From an uncultured Caulobacterales bacterium (GTDB lineage: Bacteria; Pseudomonadota; Alphaproteobacteria; Caulobacterales; Maricaulaceae), in the NCBI GenBank assembly GCA_938007945.1, contig CALLME010000295.1:1-8060 (forward strand): a stretch of DNA of 8,060 nt, in the 5' to 3' direction. A program made the translations under genes and the position numbers. Below the pieces are notes generated by a model, which was not told the origin of the DNA, ran no database searches, and worked only from the letters and a program-made list of their open reading frames with translations. Positions within the stretch are counted from its first letter, which is position 1; each line of letters starts with the position of its first letter. This document shows, in pieces, positions 7,105 through 8,060 of this stretch.

Positions 7105-7127
7105 CAAAGCCGAGTTTGGCTTTGCTA
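7095..7127 (-). terminator. intrinsic terminator of the TonB-C gene, overlapping the 3' end of uvrA
   Basis: A perfect 10-bp stem (7102-7111 with 7118-7127, TAGCAAAGCC/GGCTTTGCTA) closes a 6-base loop. On the minus strand it is followed at once by seven T (7101-7095), giving a textbook terminator 27 bases after the stop of the leftward gene. On the plus strand the stem is followed by AAAATAATTT instead, so it would be a poor terminator for uvrA. The uvrA stop codon is the first three bases of the stem, and the T-tract is the complement of the last lysine codons of uvrA. Confidence 0.75.
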
Positions 7128-7153
7128 AAAATAATTTAAGCCAACTACGGCAG

Positions 7154-8060
7154 CTATTCAATCACGCGACCGCCTGGCCCTGTCAAAACATAACGAATTG
7201 TTGTGACAATATCCGTGCGGTCACTATCGACCTCCGCCTCTGTGCGCGGCGTATATTTCCACTGCTTCACAGCCTTAATTGAAGACTTGTCGAACACCTC
7301 TTCTGGCCAACTTTCGAGCAAGCGCGGATTAATAACATTGCCCGCATCATCCACATCAAACTCAACAAGTGAAAATCCTGACTGCCACGCTTTACGCGGC
7401 ATGACAGGCGGAACGCGTTTGATCGGCTGAATCGCTTCATTGCGCTTTTTATCGTAGGGCCAGCACTCGCACATACCTGCCTCTTGAGCTTCATCGAGTT
7501 TGCCTTCGCGCACAATACGGTGGCGCATATTTAGCCAACGCCCCAACGCACGTGATACAAAAGGATGGTCTTTGGGTAATTTACCTTCGACGTTTTGCAT
7601 GACATGCTGATACTCCATCACGGCAGGTACGAGGTCCTCTTGGCCTTCTTTGCCATATCCAGAATATAGTCGTGCGAGGTAAGGATGATAGCTTTCAATC
7701 CCGTCTGTTCGGTTTTCAAAAATCTCGAGCGCCATCTCCGCGTAATTCTCAACTGTTTTATGCCTACGGTTTTCAATATTGAGCTGCGCGAGCATTGTGT
7801 AAATCTCGCCGAGAAAGGTGGAGTTTTCATATCCATTTTCTTTCGCAAACTCTGCTGCTTTTCTCAGACGCTTATTCATACCGTTTCTACTATTTCGTAG
7901 CTGCCATTCGCCAAAGGCCACTTCGCGCTGCAATCGTGTATCGACAGCCTTTTCACCTGCGAGCGGCGCAAGCTCAATCGCGCGCTCAAACGCTTTTTTG
8001 ACGTCCTTCTTTAATTCCAATCGCCGCGCCATCGTCGTGTAATTATCTGCAAGAGCGCCC
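7154..8060 (-). CDS. TonB-C domain protein with helical TPR-like N-terminal region (5' end outside window)
   Basis: The 301 visible residues end in a TonB C-terminal-like domain (about 215-293). It starts at RVPPVMPRKAWQSGF, has a strand-turn-strand SLVEFDVDDAGNV, and a helix and strand with AVKQWKYTPR, all characteristic of the family. In classical TonB this domain contacts outer-membrane receptors. The preceding roughly 200 residues are alpha-helical, with spaced Ala, Tyr and Leu positions resembling degenerate TPR repeats (for example LADNYTTMARRLELKKDVKKA at the start, and ENYAEMALEIF). A short CEC motif (fragment residues 197-199) precedes the TonB-C domain. The frame is open to the window edge through GALADNYTT, and the ATG at 8032 has no ribosome site, so the true start lies beyond 8060. 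No membrane anchor or signal peptide is in the visible part. Function is not established; TPR plus TonB-C proteins need not be energy transducers. It is convergent with uvrA. Confidence 0.72.
   Translation of the reverse strand, partial: GALADNYTTMARRLELKKDVKKAFERAIELAPLAGEKAVDTRLQREVAFGEWQLRNSRNGMNKRLRKAAEFAKENGYENSTFLGEIYTMLAQLNIENRRHKTVENYAEMALEIFENRTDGIESYHPYLARLYSGYGKEGQEDLVPAVMEYQHVMQNVEGKLPKDHPFVSRALGRWLNMRHRIVREGKLDEAQEAGMCECWPYDKKRNEAIQPIKRVPPVMPRKAWQSGFSLVEFDVDDAGNVINPRLLESWPEEVFDKSSIKAVKQWKYTPRTEAEVDSDRTDIVTTIRYVLTGPGGRVIE

Noticed and set aside
8030..8032. ATG at 8032 as the true start of the TonB-C gene
   Set aside because: The frame stays open to the window edge, the upstream codons continue the helical pattern, and there is no ribosome site. 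The gene is best called partial.
1..8060. tRNA, rRNA, insertion sequence, prophage or CRISPR elements
   Set aside because: I looked on both strands and saw no tRNA cloverleaf, transposase, terminal inverted repeats or regularly spaced repeats.

Overview
The window carries chromosomal housekeeping genes, most likely from an alphaproteobacterium. Three signs support this. A GTTC-N7-GTTC sequence, the alphaproteobacterial form of the LexA box, lies upstream of ssb. The UvrA and GyrA sequence style is alphaproteobacterial. The uvrA, ssb and gyrA genes are clustered. Moderate GC content, a TadG-like von Willebrand protein and a TPR-plus-TonB-C protein would suit a marine member of the Maricaulales or Hyphomonadales, but that placement is a guess. 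I see no mobile element, CRISPR array, tRNA or rRNA, and no strong candidate for a previously undescribed system.

Layout from left to right. Positions 1-1341 (minus) hold the N-terminal 447 codons of gyrA, cut by the left edge and starting at TTG. A 222-base divergent region follows, with short direct repeats and a candidate ECF-type (EcfG/SigT-like) promoter facing sodC. Positions 1564-2136 (plus) encode a Cu/Zn superoxide dismutase with all metal ligands and a probable lipoprotein signal. A strong, probably bidirectional, hairpin terminator at 2162-2189 separates it from a convergent gene at 2211-3404 (minus). That gene encodes a membrane-anchored TadG-like protein with a complete MIDAS motif and an unusual charged insertion. 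ssb (3510-4034, minus) and uvrA (4219-7104, plus) diverge from a 184-base regulatory region. The LexA box there lies between the -35 and -10 elements of the likely ssb promoter. At the right, 7154-8060 (minus) is the C-terminal part of a TPR/TonB-C protein whose 5' end lies outside the window. Its terminator overlaps the 3' end of uvrA.

The genes share a theme of DNA topology and repair (gyrA, ssb, uvrA) with SOS control at ssb and possibly uvrA. sodC and the TadG-like gene sit between ssb and gyrA and do not belong to that theme. sodC may be a stress-response gene. The TadG-like protein and the TonB-C protein act, by family, at the cell envelope. The most useful leads are the regulatory sites at ssb/uvrA and sodC, the TadG-like insertion, and the terminator embedded in the end of uvrA.
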